A DNA stretch of 13,024 nucleotides from JBFMDH01 sp044868105 (GTDB lineage: Bacteria; Acidobacteriota; Blastocatellia; UBA7656): contig JBIOWC010000216.1 in NCBI GenBank assembly GCA_044868105.1, forward strand, positions 1 to 13,024. Direction: 5' to 3'. Both the position numbers and the translations under genes were made by a program. The notes beneath the pieces are model-generated. The model was not told the DNA's origin, searched no databases, and saw nothing but the letters and a program-made list of their open reading frames with translations. Positions 5,960 through 12,980 of this stretch are shown in pieces. Position 1 is the first letter of the stretch. The number at the start of each line of letters is the position of its first letter.

Positions 5960-8011
5960 ATGTCTGAAGGTTGGTCAGCCCAAATCCATCTTTGGCGCGA
6001 ACGCTTGATGGCGCACCTGTTGCCCGAGGTCGAGACCTCACGCCCGGCAAACCATCGGCGCGTTCACCTGTTGATGATTCTGATGATTTTTCTGCTGGCC
6101 GCCGGCGTGCGATTGCTGCATCTGCAAGACAAACATTTTGAAATCGTCAATGCCAATGCGTCGCTGGCCGGCGTTCATGAGCGGTATAAAAAAGAAGCCG
6201 AACGCATCTTAGATAACGGCGGTTTGCTGTTTCCGAATGAATTGCCCCGCGATGGCGATGCGCGGTTGATTGTGCATCCGCCGGGCTATACGTTTCTGCT
6301 TGCCGCAAGCGCTAAAATTGCCAACCAGCCAAACGCCGTTCTTTGGGGAGTTCAAATATTTTGTGACGCGCTTGCCGCCGTCCTGGTCTGCATCCTTGCG
6401 GCCCAGTTTTTGAATCGTCGGATTGCCTTTATTGCCGGACTCTTCGTGGCCCTCCTACCTCAGCTGGCTTACTACTCGCTGCTGTTGCTACCGGATGCCC
6501 TCGCCGTGTTGCCGGTCTTGTTTGCCGTCTATTTTACGGCTCGCGCCATCAAGCATTCTCGTATCACGCTGATTCTGATAGCCGGCGCCATGCTCGGCCT
6601 GTCCTCTTGGTTTCGCGCCAATGGACTTTTGTTATCGCTGTTTCTTGCCGTTGTGGTTTTCTTCTTGTGCGAAGGCGCGCAGCGCTGGCGTTATGCGGGC
6701 GCCTTATTGCTCGGCGCCGCCTGTGTCATCGCGCCACTTACCATTCGTAATTTTATTGTCTTTAAACGCTTCGTCCCGGTGTCGATTGGCGCCGGGTTGA
6801 ATTTTGTCGAAGGTCTGGGCGATTACGATAGTGACGGGGCCTTCGGCATGCCCCGTAGCGACAGAGAAACGCGTTTCAAAGATGCCGAGTGGAATAATCG
6901 CCCCGATTACGCCGGGAGTTTGTGGCGACCCGACGGTATCGAACGCGACCGTTATCGAACGGCTCGCGCAATGGCAGTTATCCGCGCCAATCCCCTCTGG
7001 TTTGCCGGCGTGATGGTGCGTCGCGCCGGTTCCATGTTGCGTTATAACGATTCGTTGGCTCAAGGCTGGCCCGCCGACACCTGCAATGTCCAGGTGGTTT
7101 CGCGCGTGGCTTCATTTAATCATTCATTGCCGCTGCTCATTAATGCCTCCCCCGATGAATCTCCAGATCCAACTGCGCCGCAAACCGACACGGTACTGGC
7201 GATTGGTGGCAGTACGATGCACGATGCGTTCGATGCCAGCCGTTTGACCTCGTCATCAATTCTCGCTTCTGAAACTTTACTCTCAGGTAGTGAAACCTTA
7301 TCCCCGCAGACCGCCGTGTCGCTTTCAACCGCCGATGATTTGATAACCGTCGAGGGGAATGCATCGGAATATGACGACCAACTGGCAACCTCTACGCTTG
7401 AGGTAAAAAAGTACAGCGATTATTTGCTTACACTCGCGGTCAAACTTGAGCAGGGACCCGTGGCCGTAAAAATCACCAGCAAGGACAGACGTATCGCCCT
7501 TGCCTGGGCAAACATTGATGATGTGGTTAAAAATTTATCCGATACCAACCAACTCTTTTATCTTCAATTGCCCTTTGCAAGCGATGATAAATCCCAAATT
7601 CGTATCGTCGTCAGCAATAATGGAAAACCTGCGACCCGTCCGAAAATCAAAATCGGACAAGCGCAAATCTATGAACTCGGCGCCACTCCGTTCGCGTGGA
7701 CGAAAGTGCCGCGCGCCGTTGTCCGCCCCGTACAGCGAAGTCTCTTTACAACCTCTCGCCTGGGTTCGTTAATCGCCGTGGGCCTGCTCTTGTTGATTTT
7801 TGCAAAACAATTTCGCGCGCTTGCTTTGCTGCTCGTGGTGCCGGTTTATTATTTGTCTGTTCATTCAACGCTGCACACCGAATATCGCTACATCTTAGGC
7901 ATTCATTATTTTCTTATGATGTTCGCAGCCGTGGCCTTGTATAGCTTAGGTCTTGGACTGTTTTATGTAGTGAGGAAAAGCAGAAGTAAACGGGAACGAG
8001 TGATCGAGTAA
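5960..8011 (+). CDS. GT39/ArnT-like membrane glycosyltransferase, paralog 1
   Basis: A 683-residue polytopic membrane protein of the GT-C fold (PMT/ArnT-like, GT39). Such enzymes transfer sugars from polyprenyl-phosphate donors to lipids, glycans or proteins on the periplasmic face. Seen: the first membrane helix at 35-54 (VHLLMILMIFLLAAGVRLL), a loop with QD (56-57), E61 and HPPGY (106-110), then several helices to about 265. TIRNF (261-265) is followed by the family-like FKRFVPVSIGAGLN (268-281). Residues about 365-595 are soluble and beta-rich, with strand patterns at 478-500 that suggest a jelly-roll or carbohydrate-binding fold. Two or three helices close the protein (about 598-672, including HTEYRYILGIHYFLM). 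The ATG at 5960 is the only start after an in-frame TGA at 5921; no proper ribosome site is seen (AAGGTAG lies 14 nt away). Donor and acceptor are unknown. The closest relative in the window is the 8758-10851 gene. Confidence 0.85.
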   Translation: MSEGWSAQIHLWRERLMAHLLPEVETSRPANHRRVHLLMILMIFLLAAGVRLLHLQDKHFEIVNANASLAGVHERYKKEAERILDNGGLLFPNELPRDGDARLIVHPPGYTFLLAASAKIANQPNAVLWGVQIFCDALAAVLVCILAAQFLNRRIAFIAGLFVALLPQLAYYSLLLLPDALAVLPVLFAVYFTARAIKHSRITLILIAGAMLGLSSWFRANGLLLSLFLAVVVFFLCEGAQRWRYAGALLLGAACVIAPLTIRNFIVFKRFVPVSIGAGLNFVEGLGDYDSDGAFGMPRSDRETRFKDAEWNNRPDYAGSLWRPDGIERDRYRTARAMAVIRANPLWFAGVMVRRAGSMLRYNDSLAQGWPADTCNVQVVSRVASFNHSLPLLINASPDESPDPTAPQTDTVLAIGGSTMHDAFDASRLTSSSILASETLLSGSETLSPQTAVSLSTADDLITVEGNASEYDDQLATSTLEVKKYSDYLLTLAVKLEQGPVAVKITSKDRRIALAWANIDDVVKNLSDTNQLFYLQLPFASDDKSQIRIVVSNNGKPATRPKIKIGQAQIYELGATPFAWTKVPRAVVRPVQRSLFTTSRLGSLIAVGLLLLIFAKQFRALALLLVVPVYYLSVHSTLHTEYRYILGIHYFLMMFAAVALYSLGLGLFYVVRKSRSKRERVIE

Positions 8012-8014
8012 CAA

Positions 8015-8092
8015 GGGGGTGGACGGTTCGCATCAATCCATGGGTTGGATGGTTCGCATCAATCAGTAGGTTGGGCGATCCGCATCAATCAG
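8015..8092 (+). repeat. 26-bp minisatellite, three units
   Basis: Three consecutive 26-bp units lie at 8015-8040, 8041-8066 and 8067-8092. They share the core CGCATCAATC; units 1 and 2 share GGTTCGCATCAATC. The array begins 3 bases after the stop codon of the first glycosyltransferase gene. The units have diverged by a few substitutions but keep exact length. Confidence 0.85.
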
Positions 8093-8352
8093 CGCCGCAA
8101 ATTTACTCAGTGGACGTCTCTCAGCAATACTACTTTTTATCGCCTCATCAGCCTTTCACCGGCTTACCGCTTCACGGCTTGCGCTTCAGCGTGGCGACCG
8201 GGTCATTCAATTCTCTTATAACGGATAAAAGAATCCGTCCTTTCCGCTTCATCCGCAGTTAAATTTCTGCTGGTTAAAGGCGGCTTTCGGTTTATCGAGA
8301 ACTGAAGGACTCTGGCGCGGCGGTCGTCTGACGTTAAAATCACACTCCCTGA

Positions 8353-8382
8353 TTGCACAAATAAATTATTCGTGGCTATAAT
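8353..8382 (+). promoter_or_regulatory. Sigma70-type promoter inside the long gap
   Basis: TTGCAC (8353-8358), an 18-bp AT-rich spacer and a perfect TATAAT (8377-8382). Transcription would start near 8389. It could drive a short RNA ending near 8510, or the second glycosyltransferase gene with a leader of about 370 nt. Confidence 0.6.
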
Positions 8383-8388
8383 CCGCAA

Positions 8389-8510
8389 CGCGACGTGCCT
8401 TACCAGCCTTAGCTGTTGTCGCATGATTCAATCCCCTCCGGGTTTACCTAGTCGGTCATTATCATTTGCAGTTAGATTATAGGGTGTAGAATCACTCTAC
8501 GCGGTTTTTG
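8389..8510 (+). ncRNA. Candidate small RNA or regulatory leader
   Basis: Inferred only from a promoter and a terminator-like hairpin that bracket about 120 nt. The stretch contains a C/T-rich single-strand candidate (CCCCTCCGGG, about 8433-8442), the kind of motif that can pair with Shine-Dalgarno sequences. It also holds a 19-codon open frame starting with ATG at 8423 (MIQSPPGLPSRSLSFAVRL) that lacks a clear ribosome site. I recognise no known RNA family. It may instead be a leader peptide/attenuator for the downstream gene, or chance. Confidence 0.3.
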
Positions 8511-8512
8511 TT
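8484..8512 (+). terminator. Weak rho-independent terminator candidate
   Basis: GTGTAGA (8484-8490) pairs with TCTACGC (8496-8502), with one G-U pair and a five-base loop. GG-TTTTT-G-TTT follows. The stem is only 7 bp, so this is tentative. Confidence 0.4.
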
Positions 8513-8532
8513 TGGTTACGAATGAATAAAGA

Positions 8533-8566
8533 GGTTCGCAGGTGCCTAGCCAAGCTGCTGCGAACC
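8533..8566. repeat. 9-bp hairpin in the intergenic gap
   Basis: GGTTCGCAG (8533-8541) is perfectly complementary to CTGCGAACC (8558-8566), with a 16-base loop. Its left arm shares GGTTCGCA with the upstream minisatellite units. There is no strong T tract on either side. Confidence 0.6.
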
Positions 8567-8757
8567 CCTTGTCAATTGAGCGCCACAGGTTGGGTGACGA
8601 CTTCAACGTCTATTAAGACGCGACTCATTGCAACTTAGTCACAATATTTTGCTGTCTTCGAAAAAATTCGTCTTGTCGTCACTCGTATCTGTGCAATCTC
8701 TCCCATCGGGTGGAGTGTTTCCTGCGCCTGGTATGGGAGGTGTGTGAAAGCGGGAAC

Positions 8758-10851
8758 ATGCAAACGAATATGGATGGCGGCACAGATAAAGGGGTGGTGC
8801 CGGTTGCGGTTGAAGGCTCGCCAAAAAGTGTTTGGCGCAGCGCCGGGCTTCTCTGGTTATCGCAAAAACTTACACCTGCGCCAATCAATCTTCCGTCATC
8901 GTCCCGACAAACTCTTCGTTTATCCCTTACTTGTGCGGCCATATTTTTTCTCGCCTTCAGTGTGCGGCTTTTGCACTGGCAGGATACGCGGGTTGAAACC
9001 TTGCAGGAAGATTCGCTGGTTACCACGCTGGTTCACCTTTATGAAAATGAAGCACAGCGCATGGAAGAGGATGGCGGCGCAGTCTTTCCGTCGCAACCCA
9101 TTGACCCCGGCGATGCGCGCCTGCTGGTGCATCCGCCGGGCTACTCAATTTTGCTCAGGTTTTTATATGGAACCGCGCCTTCCGACAATCACTATTTTGC
9201 CTTACGAATGATTCAAGTCCTCAGTGATGCGCTCGCCGCAGTCTTGTTGTTTCTGGTGGCTGTGGAACTCTTACCCTTCGGTCTTTCAATCATCGCCGCC
9301 GCGCTGTTCGCGCTGTCACCGCATTTTGCGTATTACGCGCTATGGCTGTCGCCGGATTCGCTCGTCGTGCCGCCAGTGCTGTTGGGCGTCCTGTTTTTTA
9401 TTAAAGCGAGCAAACACCCGCGATTGGCAACGCTCGTCGCATCGGGCGCATTTTTCGGTTTAGCTTGTTGGTTGCGTTCAAATCCGCTGCTGCTGGCTCC
9501 GCTGTTTGCGTTGTTGGTCTTTCTGACCTTTGCCAAAGGCCAGCGACTGCGTTCGGCAATGGCGCTAAGTTTAGCCATGGCCTGTGTCATCGCCCCCATC
9601 ACGATTCGCAACTGGATGGTCTATCACCGCTTTATTCCGCTGACGATTGTCACCGGGCTGAATTTGATTCAAGGGCTGGCAGAATTCGATAAAGAGAAGC
9701 AATTCGGATTGCCGCCCCTGGACGCCGACGCCCTAGACAAAGATGTGGAATGGCACCAGCGCGCAGATTATGCCAAAAATTTATTTGTCCCGGATGGCAT
9801 CGAACGGGACGAGTACCGTTTCAAACGCGGTATTGAAGTCATCCGCGCCAATCCCCTTTGGTTTGCCAAAGGGCTGTTCCGGCGCATGGCTTTTATGCTG
9901 CGTTACAACGATTTTCGCCCACAAAACAATAATACCTTTACCAGTATCGCGCCGACCGTTTTGCCTTACGCAGGCTTCAGTCATTCAATTGAAATCGCCC
10001 CCAACGCCCAGCCCGCCTGGAGTCTTGCTCCGCCAGAGATGTTGTCAACATTTGAAAAGCTTTCCCTGCAAGCGCAAATTTCTAATGAACCGCCGGCGCT
10101 TCTCCATTTGCAAAGCGCGGACCTCGGCGATACGGACCAAATCCTGTCGCCGCCCATTCAGGTTAAAGAACATACCGACTATATTCTTACTCTCCCGGTG
10201 CGCCTGCTCGAGGGTCGCGCCAGCGTCCACGTCAGAGCCCTGGATTCGCGCCTCACCCTGCAATCAAAGAATATTTTCAACCCGGCAAAAAAAGAGCGCC
10301 CCAAAAAACGCAAAGCTCGTGAACCAAATGCCGACGAGGCAAGCGATGTTGAAACCGACCCGCCGATGAGGGTTGTGCAAATTCCTTTTTCTTCAGCTAA
10401 TCAGCAAGCCGTGCGATTTTATCTGAGCAACAATAGCGCAACTGAACCGCTACGTTTGCAGGCCGGCCAAGCGCAATTATTTGAGGTGGGTCAAACCGCC
10501 TATCAATGGACAAAAGCGCCGCGTTCAATATTTCGCGGTTTGCAAAAAAATATATTTAAAACCGCTGTGATGCGTTGGCTGATCGTTCTCGGGCTCGTGC
10601 TGCTGGTCTTCGCCAGACGGCGCAACGCCTGGTTAATTTTGCTCGCCGTGCCGGTCTATTACCTCACAACCCATGCAGCATTTAGCACCGAACACAGATA
10701 TATTCTCGCGCTCCACGCGTTTCTTTTTGTGCTGGCCGCCGTGCCGCTTTATACGGCCGGTGTGGCGCTTAAATTACCCCTCATGAACTGGCTGGGCAAA
10801 TCGCCCTGGCTGATGCGAACCAACCGGGAAAATCAAACACCAACGGTTTGA
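8758..10851 (+). CDS. GT39/ArnT-like membrane glycosyltransferase, paralog 2
   Basis: A 697-residue paralog of the 5960-8011 product, with the same layout and long matched blocks: RLLHWQD (70-76) in the first loop, DARLLVHPPGY (119-129), ACVIAPITIRN (275-285), PDGIERDEYR (345-354), VIRANPLWFA (361-370) and LRYND (381-385). The first membrane helix is at about 53-71, further helices run to about 290, a soluble beta-rich part spans about 385-595, and the final helices span about 603-672. Unlike paralog 1 it has E84-D85 in the first loop, and an extra Lys/Arg- then Asp/Glu-rich insert at about 509-536. The start is uncertain: the frame opens with GTG at 8710, but the ATG at 8758 aligns better with paralog 1. 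GGGAGG lies 17 nt before it, too far to be a normal ribosome site. It probably acts on the periplasmic face with a polyprenyl-linked sugar donor; the substrate is unknown. It is possibly co-regulated with paralog 1, although 746 bases separate them. Confidence 0.83.
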   Translation: MQTNMDGGTDKGVVPVAVEGSPKSVWRSAGLLWLSQKLTPAPINLPSSSRQTLRLSLTCAAIFFLAFSVRLLHWQDTRVETLQEDSLVTTLVHLYENEAQRMEEDGGAVFPSQPIDPGDARLLVHPPGYSILLRFLYGTAPSDNHYFALRMIQVLSDALAAVLLFLVAVELLPFGLSIIAAALFALSPHFAYYALWLSPDSLVVPPVLLGVLFFIKASKHPRLATLVASGAFFGLACWLRSNPLLLAPLFALLVFLTFAKGQRLRSAMALSLAMACVIAPITIRNWMVYHRFIPLTIVTGLNLIQGLAEFDKEKQFGLPPLDADALDKDVEWHQRADYAKNLFVPDGIERDEYRFKRGIEVIRANPLWFAKGLFRRMAFMLRYNDFRPQNNNTFTSIAPTVLPYAGFSHSIEIAPNAQPAWSLAPPEMLSTFEKLSLQAQISNEPPALLHLQSADLGDTDQILSPPIQVKEHTDYILTLPVRLLEGRASVHVRALDSRLTLQSKNIFNPAKKERPKKRKAREPNADEASDVETDPPMRVVQIPFSSANQQAVRFYLSNNSATEPLRLQAGQAQLFEVGQTAYQWTKAPRSIFRGLQKNIFKTAVMRWLIVLGLVLLVFARRRNAWLILLAVPVYYLTTHAAFSTEHRYILALHAFLFVLAAVPLYTAGVALKLPLMNWLGKSPWLMRTNRENQTPTV

Positions 10852-11007
10852 GCGCCGATAACGCCGCCCTTTAATTTTCAGGTTGGGGCATCTTTTCCTC
10901 ATTTGCAAATCTCAAAGCAAGCGCAGGGTCGGGCAATTTGTGAGGCAACGCCCTCAAGTCCCTGAAACGTCACAACCAAGCAAACTCATTTAGGAGGAGA
11001 ACGATTG

Positions 11008-11364
11008 ATGAAAAGCAAGAGCATCGTTTTAAGTATTTTTATTACGCTTTTGGCGATAGGGCTTACCGGATGTCCTGAACGGAAAAAGATTCGTGACATC
11101 ACGGCCGACCCCGGGCGTTACAACAATAAAGAGGTAACCATTGTTGGTCGCGTCACCAATTCTTACGGCGCTTTAGGTTATGGGGCTTTCGAGATTGATG
11201 ATGGGACAGGACGTATGTGGGTGGTTACGGAAAAATACGGCGTGCCGAGCAAAGGCGCGGTCATTGGCGTTTCCGGCAGGGTCATACCGGGCGTGACGTA
11301 TGAAGGGCGAAATTTCGGAACCGGTCTGCACGAATCTGAAAGACGAACCCGCGATACCAGGTGA
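11008..11364 (+). CDS. Small OB-fold lipoprotein
   Basis: A 118-residue predicted lipoprotein. Residues 1-20 form a signal sequence (basic KSK, hydrophobic IVLSIFITLLAIGL) ending in the lipobox LTGC, so the cysteine near residue 21 would be lipidated and the protein anchored in the membrane. The mature domain resembles a small bacterial OB fold: KEVTIVGRVTNSYG, then GAFEIDDGTGRMWVVTEKYG, then KGAVIGVSGRVIPG, the five-strand order of tRNA-anti-codon/CcmE-like OB domains. The DDGTG motif between strands is typical. The ligand is unknown; nucleic acid binding cannot be assumed for an exported protein. AGGAGG at 10992-10997 precedes both a TTG (11005) and this ATG (11008); ATG is preferred. It stands alone and converges on the symporter gene with a shared hairpin between them. 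Confidence 0.82.
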   Translation: MKSKSIVLSIFITLLAIGLTGCPERKKIRDITADPGRYNNKEVTIVGRVTNSYGALGYGAFEIDDGTGRMWVVTEKYGVPSKGAVIGVSGRVIPGVTYEGRNFGTGLHESERRTRDTR

Positions 11365-11371
11365 CTTTTCA

Positions 11372-11414
11372 AACAGGCTTGATGGTTGAGTTGCAGAAAA
11401 CCATCAAGCCTGTT
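11372..11414. terminator. Perfect 16-bp hairpin between convergent genes
   Basis: AACAGGCTTGATGGTT (11372-11387) is the exact reverse complement of 11399-11414, with an 11-base loop. It lies between the stop codons of the lipoprotein (11364) and the symporter (11426), so it probably ends or protects both transcripts. No clear T run follows on either strand, which is unusual for so strong a stem. Confidence 0.75.
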
Positions 11415-11425
11415 GGCCTCTCAAG

Positions 11426-12880
11426 TTAATCACCGGCAACACGGCTCGCCGTTATTTCCGCAGGGGGTTTTAACAGTTCATAGCCTTCCGAACGCGCCAC
11501 ATAAGTTGCCACCGTCAAATCACCCGCGACATTCAAGGTCGTGCGGCACATATCCAAAATTCTATCGACGCCTAAAATGATGGCGATGAGCGCCGGGTTG
11601 ACGCCGATCGTCGTCAGCACAATGACAATGAAGGGAATGGAACCCGAAGGCACCCCTGCGGTTCCTACGCCGCCGAGTATCGCCAGGTAAGCCACCATGA
11701 TTTGTTGACCGAGCGAGAGGTCAACGCCCGCCAGTTGCGCAAGGAATAAAACCGTCACCCCTTCATACAGCGCGGTGCCGTTTTGATTGGCCGTCGCGCC
11801 GACCGTCAGCACAAAGCTATTGATTTCTCGCGGCACGCCGAGATTCTCTTCCGATACGCGAAGCGCCGTCGGCAATGTGGCGTTCGATGATGAAGTGGAA
11901 AATGCCGTCAGCATCACGGTCTTGATGCGCCGGAAAAATTCGAGCGGCGAAATGCGCGACAGGAAATAGACCGACAGCGAATAGACGCCGAACATATGGA
12001 TGGCGAGTCCGCCTAAAACGGCGACAATGAACCAGGCCAAGGCGCCCAACAAATCAAGCCCAAAACGCGCCGTGTTGTTAAATAGCAAACAAGCCACGGC
12101 AAAGGGCGCGAATTTCATAATCATGTCAATAATTTTTGACGAGATTTGAAACAGCGAATCCATGCCGCGCACAAAAGGCGCAGTAACATCCGGGTCAACC
12201 AGGGTGATGGCAATTCCGAGAATCAAGGCGAAAAACATCAAGTGCAACATATCGGGCGTGTCGGTCTGTTTCTCTTCGCCGGCTCTGATGCCCACAATTG
12301 AAGCAAGGGGATTGGATGGCACAAGGGTTTTGACAACTTGCATCAACACAGAATCTGAAGAGGTGCCGACCTTTTGCGCCGCTTCTACGCTTTTGGTGGC
12401 GTCCGTGCCATAGCGTTGTTGCAAAGCGGCTGCCGTCTCGGGGTTGATGCGTTTGCCCGGTTTGATGGTATTGGCGATGGTTAAACCGATGACCACAGAG
12501 ATACCGGAAATGACCAATGTATAAACAAACGATTTCAAGCCAACGCGCCCGAGTTTGCGAACATCACCGATGCCCGCGACCCCGACCACCAGAGAGGAAA
12601 AGACCAGCGGCACGACGGTCATCAGGAGTAAGCGTAAAAAGAGACTGCCTAGCGGTTCGGTAATATTGCTGATGACCCAGGTGATGCGCGGGTGACTGCC
12701 ACCCCAGACGGCGTTACAGACAACCCCGGCAACGACGCCGACCAGAAGGCCGATTAAGATTCGGGTGTGTAGCGGCATGCCTTTGGGTTTATCGGGTGTG
12801 GTGTCTTTGAGGTCGGTGGTTTCTTCTAATTCATAAGCGTCACTGCGTAATTTTGAGGACTCATTTTGTTCGTCAGCCAT
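11426..12880 (-). CDS. Dicarboxylate/amino acid:cation symporter (SDF/DAACS family)
   Basis: A 484-residue inner-membrane secondary transporter of the GltP/DctA/GltPh family, which imports glutamate, aspartate or C4-dicarboxylates with cations. Residues 1-38 are a hydrophilic, acidic N-terminal tail, longer than usual. Membrane segments start at about 40. MTVVPLVFSSLVVG (87-100) is the TM3 signature. STSSSNATLP (329-337) is the serine-rich HP1 tip, GTAGVPSGS (406-414) is HP2, and D443, R446, N450 and D454 (ILDMCRTTLNVAGD) are the TM8 substrate and Na+ residues; the arginine predicts an acidic substrate. The TM7 motif normally NMDGT reads NQNGT (365-369), losing the conserved aspartate. A hydrophilic insert lies at about 143-178. 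I chose the ATG at 12878-12880, preceded by GAGGTGAG; an ATG four codons upstream has no ribosome site. The spacing is short, so the start is moderately sure. Confidence 0.92.
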   Translation of the reverse strand: MADEQNESSKLRSDAYELEETTDLKDTTPDKPKGMPLHTRILIGLLVGVVAGVVCNAVWGGSHPRITWVISNITEPLGSLFLRLLLMTVVPLVFSSLVVGVAGIGDVRKLGRVGLKSFVYTLVISGISVVIGLTIANTIKPGKRINPETAAALQQRYGTDATKSVEAAQKVGTSSDSVLMQVVKTLVPSNPLASIVGIRAGEEKQTDTPDMLHLMFFALILGIAITLVDPDVTAPFVRGMDSLFQISSKIIDMIMKFAPFAVACLLFNNTARFGLDLLGALAWFIVAVLGGLAIHMFGVYSLSVYFLSRISPLEFFRRIKTVMLTAFSTSSSNATLPTALRVSEENLGVPREINSFVLTVGATANQNGTALYEGVTVLFLAQLAGVDLSLGQQIMVAYLAILGGVGTAGVPSGSIPFIVIVLTTIGVNPALIAIILGVDRILDMCRTTLNVAGDLTVATYVARSEGYELLKPPAEITASRVAGD

Positions 12881-12980
12881 CTCACCTCTCATGAAAGAAA
12901 TTGATTTCAGCGAAGGTTATTGTTTTTGTGAGGCGTAGTCAATCTACACCCAGGTAAATCCGCGTCGTGGGATATTTATT

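Larger units (their letters stand above)
8093..8757. other. Long intergenic gap between the glycosyltransferase paralogs
   Basis: No convincing protein gene is seen. A minus-strand frame of 73 codons (8203-8424) and a plus-strand frame of 63 (8071-8262) are open, but they have no ribosome site and no recognisable motif; the plus-strand one begins inside the minisatellite. The gap holds a good plus-strand promoter (8353-8382), a terminator-like hairpin (8484-8512) and a 9-bp hairpin (8533-8566). The last 190 bases before the second glycosyltransferase show no clear promoter. Confidence 0.55.

Noticed and set aside
8071..8262. 63-codon open frame on the plus strand
   Set aside because: It starts within the minisatellite and has no ribosome site or recognisable domain.
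8203..8424. 73-codon open frame on the minus strand in the gap
   Set aside because: It has no ribosome site and no recognisable motif, and it overlaps a better-supported plus-strand promoter. Treated as chance or relic.
8533..8566. tRNA or tRNA-like fold (GGTTCG word)
   Set aside because: Only one 9-bp stem is present; there is no acceptor stem, anticodon arm or usable clover-leaf spacing.
8710..8757. GTG start for the second glycosyltransferase
   Set aside because: There is no ribosome site before it, and the added 16 residues have no counterpart in paralog 1; the ATG at 8758 fits the alignment better. Not fully excluded.
4468..12880. Glutamate dehydrogenase and symporter as one glutamate-use operon
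   Set aside because: They lie about 6 kb apart with opposite-strand genes between them. Any link is metabolic, not transcriptional.
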